The translations under genes were made by a program, and so were the position numbers. A model generated the notes under the pieces. That model made no database searches and had not been told where the DNA came from. It saw only the letters and a program-made list of their open reading frames with translations. Shown piece after piece: positions 10,475-22,891 of a stretch of 64,000 nucleotides of DNA. Positions within the stretch are counted from its first letter, which is position 1, and each line of letters begins with the position of its first letter. Source of the stretch: Paraspadella gotoi (taxonomy: Eukaryota; Chaetognatha); the NCBI GenBank assembly GCA_051294375.1, contig CM119265.1:16684005-16748004 (forward strand), in the 5' to 3' direction.

Positions 10475-13400
10475 TCAAAATTTCTTAACCCTATCATCAA
10501 ACCCATATACTTTTCTATAAGCATCATTTTCAATCAGTATGGATTTTAAAATATCTATCGGTAAGTAAGTTGTCTTTATTATTTTTTCATTCCCCCCACA
10601 AAGCAAGGCGGGCATAAGCTCGTCGACGTCAACCTTTCCATGTTTCGCTATTGTATCTCTCATCTTTGGTGGAACTCCTCTTCTCGTCGTCGAAGTCACG
10701 TTTCTTCGAACGTGTTCCTCCGTTTCGCGCTTTCTACGTTCGAAGGTTTCGATGCATTGGTGTCTGCGATTTTGATGTTGATTCTGTAGCGTCTGAATTT
10801 GAGCGTCGTGCTTTCGTCGAAGTTGTGCCCCGACTCTGAACATGTACTCTTTCGGTTGGCGCTCAGCCTTGAGCCTATGATCCAAAAGGTGGACCTCGTG
10901 TTGCTGCTCCATTTGGCAGAGTTGAAGTTGAGCTTCGTACTCGGACTGGAAATGTTTGAGCAATTGCTTCAATTGAGCGTCCACGTCCTCCAACTCGCGC
11001 TCCAACACGCCGTCGACGCACTTCTGAGCTATGATTTCCTCGTCAGATTTCCTTTCGTCCGTCGTTCGTTTTCTCTTGCGCCCGACCCGTGCCCTCATTC
11101 CCAGCTCTGTCTCCGCCGAACGATACAAGGCGAATTCGTTGCGTTCAAGAAGCGACCGCCCCACTAAAAGGTCGCCGTTCTTTTTGAGCCGACGCTTGCG
11201 AAAGTTAGAAATGGTCAAGTTGTGATCTTGCTTGGGAAATTCGGCTAATTTCCACTTTTCCCTAACTAAACGAGACATCTCATCCTCGTTCTCGATTTTA
11301 ACAGTTTTTTTAGCCCCGTCCTCATCGTAAATCTGAATGACCTTTGGCCCTATTTCGGGAAGAATCTCCTCGACGATACTAAGTCCAGTATCACCTTGAT
11401 TCGAACCGAGTTCGTTCCATATTTTCGAATCCCAAGTTCCATCTCGGCGTAGGATCACACTAGTAGCAGAAGTCCTGGAAAGGATTTCGGCCACGAGCGC
11501 ATCAGTTTCGAACGTTTTCACACTTTTCCTACAAAGCGGGCAAGTCTCGTCCCCAATATTGACATTTTTAAAAATAAATAAGCTGGAAATGTCAAGAGTT
11601 TCCACATGCAAGCAGGAATTTGCTTTAACTGGATGATGTAACCTTTCCAAGCTGAGGGGACAGAGCAGACTCAAAATATAATCGTCCGAGTCTTGGTTGT
11701 TTTCAAACCATTTACGAATAAATGAGGATTGCTCGCGAGTATCCCATCGAAAGATTGCATTAACTTCCGACTCTGCTACCCTGATAACCCTCGGACCCTT
11801 GAAAGAGGTTCTCGAATCGGATTTACAACCTATCGTCTCCTTTTCTAACGGCCTTTTTTCTGCGTCCTCGAAATCTTCAACGTGGATTCCATCGGAATCT
11901 GAATTTATCGCTTCGACGGACGGTGGACCAATGGATAATATGTCAGGTTCCACCGCAATGATTGCCTTCGAAGATGAGGCGGCCGGGGATTTTTTGCCTT
12001 CTGAAGTTACAACGGGAGATGTTGCATCTGACGAGGGTACTTTTAGAGATGAGGTTACTTCTGTTGCGTAGGCACCTGCTTTGGATACTTCGGTAGCAAC
12101 GTCAACACATGAAGAAACAACAGACGAGGATAAGATAGGCGATTCTTTGGGAGGCACGGTTGCGGTAAGGGGGGCAATGTCGGTTGAGGCTAAATGGGAA
12201 TCTGCAGATACAGGTTTTCCCGAGTTCGCAACGAGCGAGTCAGGATCGTTCCGAAATTCTCCCAAACAAATGACGGATTCGTCAGACTGGGAGTCCTCAA
12301 CGTTTAAAACGGCATCGAGAAACTCTGGTTCAATATCAGGATTTTGCACGACCGTCTTTTCGCCTGGATCTTCTTTAATTATACAAACCTCTTTGTCTTT
12401 TGGTGGACTTAAGTCCCTGCTTACCCCAGGGTTTTTTTCGACGTCTTCAACGCCGTCATCGTCAGTCTCGATCCCATCAGAATCGTCCCTGTCGGCGGAT
12501 GATTGAGGATAATTCGACCTAAGGCACAAACGCTTTGTCGGAGGGGAGTTGTCTTCTCCCAAGAGCCTTCTAGAGATTTCGTCGAAATCTTCTTCGGAAA
12601 AGCAATTAACGGGGTCTCCATCGCCTCCGCTTCCTAAGTCTCCATAGAGCAGATCGTCTTCTAGAATTTCTTCGTCGGATTTACCTTGGTTGTACCCTTC
12701 AAATATACTTGAAGTGTAGCTCTCCTCCGCGTTGGAAGGCGGAAACTGGCCAATCTGAGTTTCCTGTTGCGGCAAGATTCGGCGGTTTTGGTCCGGCATT
12801 GCATCGTCGATCGAAGTGTCGTTGAACGAAATCGGTCTGAAAGGAATCCGTTTGAAACGGCGAGATTCGGTATCATTTTTTGCGGCGACAATGGGCGTAG
12901 AAGTGTAATTCGGCTCGCGTGTTTCGCAGAAAGACTCGCATTTCGCAGAAGTTTCCACTGACAGCAAGTCGAGCTCTTCGTTTGGCTGCTCAGTATTGAC
13001 AATGGCGAACAGTTCCGGGGCCGCCGGTTCGGAAGAGGACGGAATATTTACCGCTTCCTCTTTGTTAATAGCATCCGGCTTGACGCTATCGTTGGAGCAA
13101 TCGACCTTGAGTTTGACAGTCACAGAATTTTCAGCTTTCGTAGTGAAAACCTCTGGGGACAGTGCAGGAGGCGTTGTACTTCGGTCGCTCGCCAGATTGT
13201 TGACATTTATCACTGTAAACCACAAAATCGTTAAATTTACAAATCTTTCTACAATTCAAATATATATCGTACGTATATTGTATATCAATAATTTACCAGT
13301 AGCTTGTCCATCAAAGGATGAGTTTTCATCATCGCCTTCGTGAAGAGAAGGATCATCCTCATACAAAAAATCGAGATCATTCTCAATATTAATCTCACGA

Positions 13401-13483
13401 GGTTCTGATTCTGCCTCGGTTTCGCAGGGCTCTTCCAACAACGAATTAACGTCGTTGATAAGGTCTTCCAGCTCGGACATCAT
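10475..13483 (-). CDS. Large acidic SP-RING (MIZ) zinc-finger protein, SUMO E3 ligase-like
   Basis: Two exons, 13483-13297 and 13212-10475, are joined by an 84-bp GT-AG intron and give about 970 residues. The N-terminal 550 residues are acidic, low-complexity and probably disordered, with short hydrophobic/acidic runs such as ESVICLGE and EVCIIKED that resemble SUMO-interacting motifs. A single SP-RING follows: LSLLCPLSLERLHHPVKAN, then CLHVETLDI and DETCPLCRKSVKTFE, with the PIAS-type C..C-H..C..C spacing. The last 300 residues form a charged coiled coil (QLKQLLKHFQSEYEAQLQL). PIAS and ZMIZ proteins use this finger to promote SUMO transfer, but the SAP, PINIT and ZMIZ domains are not visible here. 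I do not recognise a specific orthologue. Start MMSELEDLIND opens an acidic first exon with a good donor. Confidence 0.75.
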
Positions 13484-13802
13484 AAAACGTGTCAAACTCC
13501 ATTCACTAATCGGTCCAACTGTATAGCAAAAGATTCTAAAAAAATATATGAGTTAAATTGAGTCTGCGTCAATTGCTACATAGGAGTAATTTTCAACATT
13601 TTCAAGCTTATTTTCACATCTGAAAATAAGTTGATCGACATTGATATGAGTGCATTAATAATATATAATGATTACTAAATAAATCCAACTTAAGACGACA
13701 ATGAGATCAATATTTAATTCCCTACTATTTATAAAAAAAGTTACATATCTAATCGTAATGACATAACTAGCGATAAAGATCTTATATGTTTCCCGTTAGC
13801 AT

Positions 13803-16800
13803 TCAAAAATACTGAGCAAGACTCGACCAAACTTCAGCCGCAGAACCACAGTTTTGAACGATTTTCTCCACATTTAAAATCCTATCGTGAATTTTTCGCC
13901 AATTTACTTGGGATTTTTGCTTAGAAGTCATGTTGTTCAGTTTTTCACTTAATTTTTTTAACAAATAATTCAACCAAACGACGTTGGTACGTGGAGTATG
14001 GGACTTCCAATCGTCGTTATTTTCTAGTTGCATCAGGCGGTAGCAATCAAACTGATAGTCGCCATTCTCGCAACCCTCTCCGGGACCCTTAAAAAGGTCG
14101 CCGTCGTCACCGAGGTTGGTATAGCAGGTGAAGCCATCACGATGCAATCGTGACAAGGTAAAGTCAATGATAGAGACCTTGACGGAATATTCGCGTTCCA
14201 TCCTATTTCCACCGAGAACGTTTAAAATCTTCGTCGGCTTATTAAGCTTCTTGACGAGCACGTTGCCCCAGTGAAGGTCGCGATGCTCGAACTCTAGCTC
14301 GGCCTCTCCCACGGCCATCGCCAACGTCGTTTGCTCGAACACGGCCCAAGCGTCCAGCGGGCGCGAAAATTTAAACTTTTCTAAATCTACTCCGCCATCG
14401 CAGAATTCAAAGACGAGAAACAACTGTTCGTTTGGAAAGAAGTCAGGTCGGTCGTTAAAACTTTCATTCTTTTTCGCCCAATCATCCCACTTTTTCAGAA
14501 GCTCCGAGGGATAGCAGCCCTTAAAAACGGAGGTCCGGTTGACCGTAATGAAGGAAGAAGTTTTGTTGCCTCCGAAAGCATCAGACAAATCGCTCAATTC
14601 TTTGGTTATAACAACCTCGGAAAATATCTCGCAGTAAGTTTTTTGTTTCTCGTCGTTGACGAGAAGTTCGCCTTCAATGGGAATGATCTTGAGTACCGCG
14701 GAGTTTCCAGTATTTTTGTCGATACTAAGGTATACTTCGCCAAATGTCCCCTCGCCGATTTTCTTCATGGCCGCCATTTCCTCTATGGAGTAAATTTGAG
14801 TGAACGGCAGTTCCGTCGTCTGTTCACAGATGTTGAGAACGCGAGCGCGAGCGTCCGCTGCCTGTAAACTTTCGTTGAGCGAGACGACACCGACGGGACT
14901 CTTAGGAGAAAACAAGGAAATGTCGCGCATTGCCGACCGCAGATGAGAAACCAAGGGAGAGTCACGAGGAGATATCGAAGTTTGGTTGAGGATTTTGGCA
15001 TTTTTAACCTGAGGATTTCGATCCAAGATTGGAGATAAATGGATATTTTTACCTGACATACAGTTTTCGTTCGCATCGATGCTCTTTGTCGCCATTGCAA
15101 CTGATTTCATGCCTAATAATGTAATATCTTCGTCGGACAGACGTGATAACTTGACGAAAGGAACTTTTGTGCCAAGGGATCGAGTTAGCGTACCTGACGA
15201 ATTTCCGCTAGAACTTGGCAAAGAATGAAGCTTTTCATTCGACAGCCGATTTAACAGGACGAAAGGTTCCTTTGATAAATCAACGCCAAAGTTAAGACTC
15301 TTCGACACTTTTGCAACATTTTTTGGTACTTCCTGTCTCGAGGTCGAAATTAATGGAGTTTTGGGTTTGACGAATTCGTCGATCATCGTTGCGAAAGTGG
15401 TCCTTCTAGAGACTCGATATTTAGTCAGTGCCGGCGAAGAAAAATTGGAGTGTTTTGTCTGGGGCGAAGCGAATAAACACGGCGACTTAAATTCCCCATC
15501 AGGAGAAAAAACTAGTATTTTGCTACGTCGTAGATTTCGGGCATATGATTTGCGTATCGACCGATGTAATTCGGCAGTTGCTACTGGACCCGCTTCCTGT
15601 ATACGGGTCGACCGCCGGACGGGACCTGGCTTCGAAAGCGGGGGAAGAGGTAATTTGAAAATAGGCTCTGGAGACTGTAACAGGTCTTTCATCGATGGTA
15701 AAGCTTCCCTGCAAGGAGCCTCAGAGTCCAACTGCTTTTGTATTGCAGTTCGCGAAACTTTTGTGTCATCACCGGACGGCGAAATTATTTCAGGTTTCGC
15801 GGTATTCGCTTTAGCTATTGACATGTCTAAAAATGTCTTTCCGTTGCGTAATCTCCGAGAGGAAAATGGAATTGAATCAGACTTCTGTGAATAATTATCT
15901 ATGTCTGTTTGAGGCCTCAGGGTCACTGTTGTCGGTGAAACAAGTTTTTTAAGACCAACGTCTCGCTGATCAAAGCTAGACTTTATGTCTTCAAGGTCAT
16001 CCTGATATTTTGGGGTGGAAAAGTTTTCCTGTTGGTTCGCCGGCGAAAATGGCGGCGAAAATCTCCGCAAAGATAAATCCGCTGGCGTCAACTCCCCAAT
16101 CCCGGGAGCAGCTGATACAGCTGCTGCTGCTGATACCGCCGCAGCTGCCTCTGCCATCTGTTCCTTGACGTAGGCCACTAAACCTTCGAAGTGAACTTCA
16201 TCGATTTTGTTTTCCTCCATAAATTCGCGAGAGATGACGACGGGATCGTCGTCAAGGTAATAACCGAGATATCTGGACTCGCCGTTGACAATTATCTCTA
16301 TGAGATGATCGTAGTCCGGATGAAAAGACGGTAAGGGACCCGTAACTGGGAAGGAGCGGTTCCGGGGGCGAACCCCCAACGACGGAGAAGAGCGCACAAT
16401 GGGCAAGGAAGAGCAAAGAACGTTTTGGCTTAAGGGAGTCGCGATTCCTGGCGATGGGGATTCGGTCGAGCACGGCTTGGAAATATCTTCGTGGGTCAGA
16501 AACTTAACGGCTTCATAGGAGGGATCGCACGATGTCGCGGCATCTAGCACAAAACCGCTGGCGGTATATCGGGTCGGATCGATTGTGACGGACTCGATAC
16601 CTGAAGAGGGATGAACACCGATTTCTTCACGTCGATCGATTCCGCTTTGATCTTTAGCGAATGGGTTTCGGTGGCGACGTTTCCGCCCGGTCGCCCAGCC
16701 GACGACGCTCTCTTCGGCGATGTGACTTAGATTCCGATGTTGCGGATTCTTGTAAGGAGAAGGCTCCAAAAGGACATTTTCTTTGTCTGAAATCCATGTA

Positions 16801-19231
16801 TTATATCATTATATGATTATCAAAGAATCACAGACATTAAGAATACGGAATGACTCCTAAGCTTACCGTCAAGATCCTCGATCGCGGATGAAGATTTATA
16901 AACACGACTTATACTTTTTGTTGGGCTATCGAAGACGCTGACGACCGAATCGGAAGTCGGATCTGGAAAATCTAATAGGACAAGTACGGCATATTGCATA
17001 AGAGAATGAAATAATTTTCCTTTTTTTTGCTCTTTTATAACAAACAATATTACCGAAAATCGAAGAAAGTTCGGAAGCCTCTATTTCCTGGAGTCGTCTA
17101 CGTCTTCTCGTTGTCACATTATTCGAACATATTGCATAGGATTTCGCCTTTTTTTTCTCAGTATCTTGCGGGGTTGAGAGTTCCAACAGCAAAGGAGGAA
17201 TTGGTTGCAGAATCCCCCGAGGCCGATCGCCTGAACACAAGAAAAAGATACTTCACTCACTCCACTTCATTCAACTCACCAACCTCGCTTACTCACCTTT
17301 CACTGCGAACAAGGGTGTACTGGTCGTATTCGAATGTGGAATCAAATTTCTAACCGTCGTAATTTTGAAGGGCTGATGGTCATGGTCATTGTCTTGGTCG
17401 TCAATGAGCGAATTCGATTCGGGACTAACAAAACTTATATGACTCAAGTGATGAAGCTGGTCAGCCTTTTTAGGCGTCGGAATAAGAAAACCGGGTGGGG
17501 AAGGATCTTCTTCCGTAGAAGGATTAAGGTGGTCGGCATTGGGGATAGGTTGGGGAACCGACGCGTCGGTGGCGGCGAAGGACGCTGAAGAAACGGCATC
17601 GAGGGACCTGGTGCTCCGTTCAAAATTTGAAGACAAAAAGGCATCGGATCGAGGGAGGGGGGACGACTGAGGACGTTGTTTCCTTTTCCTTCTAGATTTT
17701 TCCCCTCGATATCGGTGATTAGCCGCATTGCCCCTCGACGTGCTTTCACCCAAAGTCGCTTTTTCCCAACTGTTTTCTTTTTTCGGCGAGAGGAGATCCA
17801 CATCCTCGATGCCTCCGAATCGCGGGGAAGGCGCCGCGGCCTCGACGACCAATTCGAATTCGTTGATGTCTTCAAAATCGGGAATTTTCTCCACAGCGGG
17901 AGCGGGAGCCGAAGCGGGCTTGGGTTTTTTAGCCTATTACCGGGAGAAAACGACAGGATGAGTAAATAGTTTGCTTTGATTTAATTGGTTAAATTCATAC
18001 CTCAGTTTTGGACGATCTTTTAGTAGTCCTCGAGTTGATCTTGGAAAGTTGTGTTTTTGACGTAGATTTCTTAACTTTTTTCGTCTGTCTCGTTGGTAAC
18101 TTAAACTCGTCGGTCGTATTGACATCGTCCAAATTATTTTTCTTCTTCGCTTTCCTTGACGGAAGGCGTCTTTTAGAAACCTTCTCCGAGAGAGAAGAAA
18201 TCTATAAATTACAAAATCAACAGTTGTAAATTAAAATAAAATTAAGCAGATTTTAGACCAAGTAAAAATTTAAGGTCCTTACGTGAAAACTGGAATCCGA
18301 AAAGACGCCGTTTGTAGCAGACACGAAATCAGCTTTAGAATAGCTGGTCGACTTTTCTAGAGGAAATTAAGTGAATATTGCTCAACCTTTTCGAAATATT
18401 TGATATATTCTATCTTTAAATATATGATATTAACATGTCTTGAGGTGAAATGCGAAAGTTTGTTATTAGATCTATTGAAGAGACAGTAATTATTGATAAG
18501 TGTTAATGACAGAACCGTTCAATATAAGCAGTCCCTGAGCTTCGGATCAGGCTGTAACACCATGTTACAGGCGAGTTAAGCGCCCCGTCCCTCTTAAATG
18601 CCAGACGACCACCGGGCTAGAACCCCGGACCTTTGGGTTGGGAGGCGAATGACTTGCCTCCGGCACCAATGGCCGCTGATGAACGGTTGGTGGATTTTAG
18701 TCCACCATACAATCATTATTATGACATGAAATTTGTGTTATAATCCTTTCTTTCGTTGTGATTATATATTAGTTATAAATTAATTCAAACTTTGCCTTTG
18801 ACATGAAATTTAAAATTTGACCTAATACCATATATTAAAAAAGCTCATGGGCCAATAATAATATTTTTTTTTGGAACAGTTTTAAAAAACTATATTCTTT
18901 ACCTTCTCCTGATTCGGAACGAAGAGAAAAGGAAAACAAATGTTTGCGAAAATCAGTTTCATCTTGGTCCCCATCCTCGTCGTCCTCAATAAGCCTAGTA
19001 TGATTATTATGAAATTAATATAGATTCTAGAATAGTAAATAGAACGATAAAGGAATTTTATTGTTAACAAATAACGATTTTTATCATCTAGACGGACACG
19101 TCCTTCGGACATGTTTCGATTTTATTTTTGTAAGCCTTCATGAGCTCAAATCAATTACAAATTACTTACGGTCCCGGTGTAGAAACCGGTTTTCGAGCGT
19201 ACGTCCGCCTCGGCATGCGAGATGTTGCCAT
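13803..19231 (-). CDS. HASPIN: Haspin histone H3 Thr3 kinase (multi-exon)
   Basis: The last exon (13803 to about 16790) carries a long disordered basic region followed by the kinase from roughly 13810 to 14790. Visible are GEGTFGEVY (glycine loop), VLKIIPIEGE (Lys), EHRDLHWGNVLV (catalytic loop) and IIDFTLSRL. The last replaces the usual DFG with the haspin-type D(Y/F)T. GDYQFDCYRLMQLENN and TNVVWLNYLL are also haspin hallmarks. Haspin phosphorylates H3 Thr3 to recruit the chromosomal passenger complex in mitosis. Upstream small exons run to MATSRMPRRTYARK at 19231 and are basic and low in complexity, including RRRRRLQEIE at about 17070 and a KSTSKTQ/KKVKK block at about 18060. The intron between about 18360 and 18880 holds a SINE. 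Small-exon boundaries are my reading of GT/AG sites and are less certain than the kinase. Confidence 0.88.
18474..18709 (-). mobile_element. tRNA-derived SINE, copy 1 (in a haspin intron)
   Basis: Read on the minus strand, the element starts GACTAAAATCCACCAACCGT and continues into a tRNA-like head. It has an A-box-like TGGTGCCGGAGG, an ATTCGCCTCCCAA anticodon-arm-like stretch resembling tRNA-Gly(CCC), and a B-box-like GGGGTTCTAGCCC. GGCCATT and GGTGGTC can pair as an acceptor stem with wobbles. A non-tRNA tail of about 110 bp follows (GTAACATGGTGTTACAG, CTCAGGGACTGCTTATATTG). A close second copy lies at 58721-58954 in the opposite orientation. Confidence 0.85.
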
Positions 19232-19358
19232 CGTTTCTATGTAATCTAGGTTAATGACGACGAATATGGGTCAATTGTGTCATGGTTTTATACTTAATTT
19301 GCTTCTAAGAATCAACGAAAATTGAAAGAATGTTTAAGTAAATCATAACAAAACTGAG

Positions 19359-20384
19359 TTATACCCGAGTCTGAACACAAGTTAACTTGACAAATTTGCC
19401 TTGTTTATGAGAATACATAAGACGAAATCGTGAATCGTCCGGTAGAAGCGGAGTGAGAGAAAAGTCCATTTTTGAAACCTGGTCGCTGTCGTCGATTAAG
19501 ACTGGAAAAGTCAAGATCGGCTTTAGTTCGTAAGCGAAATCGAAAAATCTTTCCAAAACGGGTAGCAACGAAGACCCTCTCCACCGAAGCGGATTTGAGA
19601 AGATGAAGAGAGAAACATCACTTGAGGCCCATGGTGTTGTCATGGTAACGGGGGATTCTACTCCGTTTGACGATCCGGAGACGGACTTACGATTTCGAAC
19701 AAAGTTGATGACTTCTCGAAGGACGGCGCAAACTTTGGCCAGTTGAAAGTCACATTCTGGATCTGTGTCGCTTATGCCGGCTACTCGGTGAAAATCATCG
19801 ATTAGGATTGCATCTGAAACATTCGTAATTTTTGGGTAAGTGCAATATTTTCAGATCGCTCGATAGTAAGAAATTAGACCGTGAACTTTATGAACTCTAC
19901 CTGGCAGACTGGTCACCTTAGTAAACTCCATAAGGCCCGTAAGAACTTCGGTGAATTCTTCGCGGGTCTTTACGTATTTCACTAAAATCCTTCGAGAAGC
20001 GTAGGAATCGTGGAGCGGCATCCCTTGAACAGGCACAGGTTTTCGATCAACCCGTTCGCAAATGCACAATACACTTTTACCATCCGAGACGAAAGACATG
20101 GCTGCTTGCCACCACAACGAAGTTTTCATCGTTCCCGGATCGCCTAACCACACAAACGAAAAAAATCGGTTGGTCAATTGAGTCACTAAATGCACAAGTT
20201 TTTGCAAAAGAATCGGGGTCTCCTCACCGAAAAAAAGAGCGTCTCGAAAATTTATATGCCCTTCGTCGCATGGGTCGATAATTTTTAAAGGGCGTCCTTC
20301 TAAAACGGGAGCGGGTAAAAAGTCATGGACGGGAAAAATGCGGGAGAGGAGAGTTGGAATCTCTAAAGTTTTTATTTCGGCCAT
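19359..20384 (-). CDS. SWSAP1: SWSAP1-like RecA-fold ATPase
   Basis: Two exons (20384-19901 and 19813-19359) give about 312 residues; the junction reads SLP-DAILIDDFH. A RecA/RAD51-paralogue core is visible: FVWLGDPGTMKTSLWWQAAM is a degenerate Walker A (GDPGTMKTS), and DAILIDDFHRVAG is the Walker B strand. Between them, VPVQGMPLHD and ILVKYVKTREEFTEVLTGLM parallel human SWSAP1. SWSAP1 binds SWS1/ZSWIM7 to stabilise RAD51 filaments in homologous recombination. The assignment rests on order and spacing of motifs, not strong identity; another small RAD51-like ATPase is possible. The ATG lies just 15 bp after the MED20 stop, and haspin begins 127 bp after its own stop. Confidence 0.6.
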
Positions 20385-20399
20385 TTTGTGGCGAAATTG

Positions 20400-21242
20400 T
20401 TACTTCGCGTTGCTTTCGATCGCGGACGCGCCTCCGACTTGTTTTCTTAGCGTCGAGAAGTGTTCATGGTAGTGTCTGATCTTGTCCTTGGGATGAAAGA
20501 CCTCGTTGGTCTTCGAAGGTGGGACACCGGACTCCTGCGTCCCGAGAATTCCGCCCGCAACCTCGTTGATCAGTTCGCGACAGTCGTTGAGAACAGCGCA
20601 GGGTAAGTACTCGACCTCGAGTAGAATGCCCTTGACGCTTGGACCGACGGTGACGATGCCGACTTTCAAGAGGAAATCGTTCCACTCGAATCGCAGGCCT
20701 TTGCTCTCGATCTTGGCGGCTTTTTTGACGAAGAGCTGCTTGAACTTGATCATCAAAGAATCAAAGTTGGAATCAGCGACGAGGACGACGCCGGATTCTG
20801 TGAGGGAGAACACCGTCAGAGGGTGCTCCGAGTCGTGAAAAACGTAGACGAAGCGCGAATCACGAATTTGATTCGAAGTACCAGGTACGAGTTGCTGCGA
20901 GAGAAGTAAGGGGGCGGCGAAGTTAATTTGGTTGTTAGTTGCTTAGATGAGAAACAGTTACACTTCACTCAGCCAATCCGAAAGGCTCAGCAGTCGTAAT
21001 GACGGAGTGACGGTACTAGTTTAACCGCACCTGTGGGAAGCCCCACCCAGCTGGGCATCACTGGCAACCCTGCTGTTGCCATAATAAATTATTACCTGCA
21101 ACTGGTAAGTTTCGCAGTCGACCGTGAATGTCCCCGATCTTTTCGCACCCAACGCTTCAATTCGCATGTGAAGGAGTTCCGCCGCCTGAGTCGGACTTTT
21201 TCCCTGGGGCAATGGCCAATTCACCAAATAGGCAACTCCCAT
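20400..21242 (-). CDS. MED20: Mediator complex subunit 20
   Basis: Two exons (21242-21096 and 20894-20400) encode about 213 residues, the family length. Exon 1 gives MGVAYLVNWPLPQGKSP, then IEALGAKRSGTFTVDCETYQ, nearly the vertebrate MED20 start. Exon 2 gives FVYVFHDSEHPLTVFSL, VADSNFDSLMIKFKQLF and VGIVTVGPSVKGILLEVEY, all conserved. MED20 sits in the Mediator head with MED18 and MED8 and contacts RNA polymerase II. The start is fixed by homology, and an acceptor-like TTTGGACAG ends 2 bases before it. Intron 1 holds a copy of a GC-rich dispersed repeat (20969-21085). TMX2 ends 194 bp upstream, and the SWSAP1-like gene follows after 15 bp, suggesting cotranscription. Confidence 0.95.
20969..21085 (+). 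repeat. GC-rich hairpin repeat, copy in MED20 intron 1
   Basis: This segment shares AGCCAATCC..GGCTCAG and GGGCATCACTGGCAACCC..GCTGTTGCC with the two longer arrays at 46579-47662. GGCAAC and GTTGCC form a short inverted repeat. It lies wholly inside the intron. Confidence 0.65.
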
Positions 21243-21244
21243 CG

Positions 21245-21262
21245 CTGTCCAAACAGAAAATA
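21245..21262 (-). promoter_or_regulatory. Splice-acceptor-like site just before the MED20 start
   Basis: The minus strand reads TTTCTGTTTGGACAG, then CG, then the MED20 ATG. A pyrimidine-rich acceptor this close to the start, 194 bp after the TMX2 stop, fits a trans-splice site. Confidence 0.5.
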
Positions 21263-21436
21263 TAATATGTATTGACACATGTTACGTCTATTATGTAATT
21301 GCTATCGAGTCAAAATCAAGCATACTTTAAGAAACCTAAATAAAGTTAAAAACAGCAACACGACACTCCAAAATAATTGAGACAGAGTTTATGAGGTCCC
21401 GGCGTCGTCTGTCTTATATCTGAACAACGGAGACAA

Positions 21437-22891
21437 CTATTTCTCTTTTTTATCCTCGCGTTCCTTCTCCGCATTGGATTTCCGTTTTTGGGGAATTGGA
21501 TTGTTTTTGCATTGTTCGTAAAGCTCTGTGATCTTAAAGTCCTTCATCACATTGGCCTCCGTGAAAACGTATGGAATTACGGTTTTACCGACGATGTCTA
21601 TGTACGGTTTTCTCATCTTTTCTTTGCCGTTTTCGAACAAGATGAGCGTGGGCAATTGTCGAGTTTGCCGCAAGGCCGACACATCGATATTGTACTAGTG
21701 GGGATAAATGATCAGATTTAAATCTCCTTATTTTTTTTAATAAGATTGCTTAGTAGGGTTAAAGTTTGGAATCAAAATTTAGCAGTTATAACTTGATAAC
21801 TATTTTATTAGTGAATACTAATCTAAAGTTTTTTTTATTACTAATATAGTAGCCCAGGCAACTTATTTTATAATTTTTTTATTTTATATATAAGTTGACT
21901 GAGCTACTAATGTCAAAATTTTAAAATAGTTTAATTCTGTAAACAGATTCCTCATAAAAAGTTGATAAAAAATATAAATCTTTTTTAAAAAGTTGGTTAA
22001 AATTACAAAAAAATATTTTTAAGCTGGAAACAAAAAATTTATATAGTTTTTTATATTTTTCATTAATTTAATGAAATAATTTTTTTAAAAAAATATACTT
22101 TCTTTTGTCAACTTTTTGCAACGAATCCAAATCCGGTCTTAGATTTTAAAAATTTGTATTTTTAATTTTATCCTATTATATACTTATTATACTTATTATT
22201 ACTATATATAAAATTAAATGATAATTTTACCTAAGTATTTTTATGGGTTTTTATTTGTATTTTCTATATGCTAAATTTTAATTTCATACAATTTTATTAT
22301 TTTCACATCGCTCAATTGCTTAGTAACCTGCTTGGCAATGTCAGGGTATCGCCCGACGTCTAGCTTTCCGAACTTAAGATTTTCCAAAGAATACTTGTTG
22401 GATATCTCGGCGAAAACGGGAACGAAATCGACGCATGCGGGTGACCAGGCGGCGTAGAGCTCGACAATCCATGTCACTCGCGTCTCACGTTCCAACTCGT
22501 GAGAAAGGAACGGGCCTCGAAAGTAGGTTACGTTCTCTGGCCCTTCGTAGGCCGGTTCGGGAAACGCCACCATAACCACCAAGCACGCCACAAGGTAGGT
22601 CAGGCCTAATAAAGGTTCCTCCCGAAAGAAAAGTACAAGGCTGGCCACCTTGGAAAACATACAGGCTTTGCTCACGTACTGGACCCAAGTAGTGCTTTTC
22701 CTTGTCTTGGCCAGTATGACGCAGACGCAAAACATAAGTGTCTCCTGGTCGCGCCACTCGAGGGTGCATTCTTCGAAGACATAGTGACATAGTAAGGGGA
22801 CGTGTTTGAGGAGGATGAAGGCGACAGCTAATAACAAATTGACGAGATAGTGGGGGCAAAGAAACCGCCGAATATTGTTAGTTAGCTTCAT
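21437..22891 (-). CDS. TMX2: Thioredoxin-related transmembrane protein 2
   Basis: Two exons (22891-22328 and 21694-21437) are separated by an AT-rich intron of about 630 bp. The joined product of about 273 residues begins MKLTNNIRRFLCPHYLVNLL with an N-terminal membrane segment. Then come HVPLLCHYVFEE, LEWRDQETLMF, FSKVASLVLFFR and a second hydrophobic stretch. A thioredoxin-like domain follows: RVTWIVELYAAWSPACVDFV, FGKLDVGRYPDIAKQY, TRQLPTLILFENGKE. The redox motif is degenerate (WSPAC, with no second Cys), as in vertebrate TMX2 (SNDC in human). The C-terminus DKKEK is a KKXX-type ER-retrieval signal. TMX2 acts at the ER-mitochondria contact. The donor reads CAG/GTTACT, slightly off consensus, but the junction restores the conserved protein. 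Confidence 0.9.

Noticed and set aside
15361-15894. Plus-strand 177-codon frame inside haspin
   Set aside because: It is antisense to the low-complexity haspin N-terminal region and shows no domain or start context.
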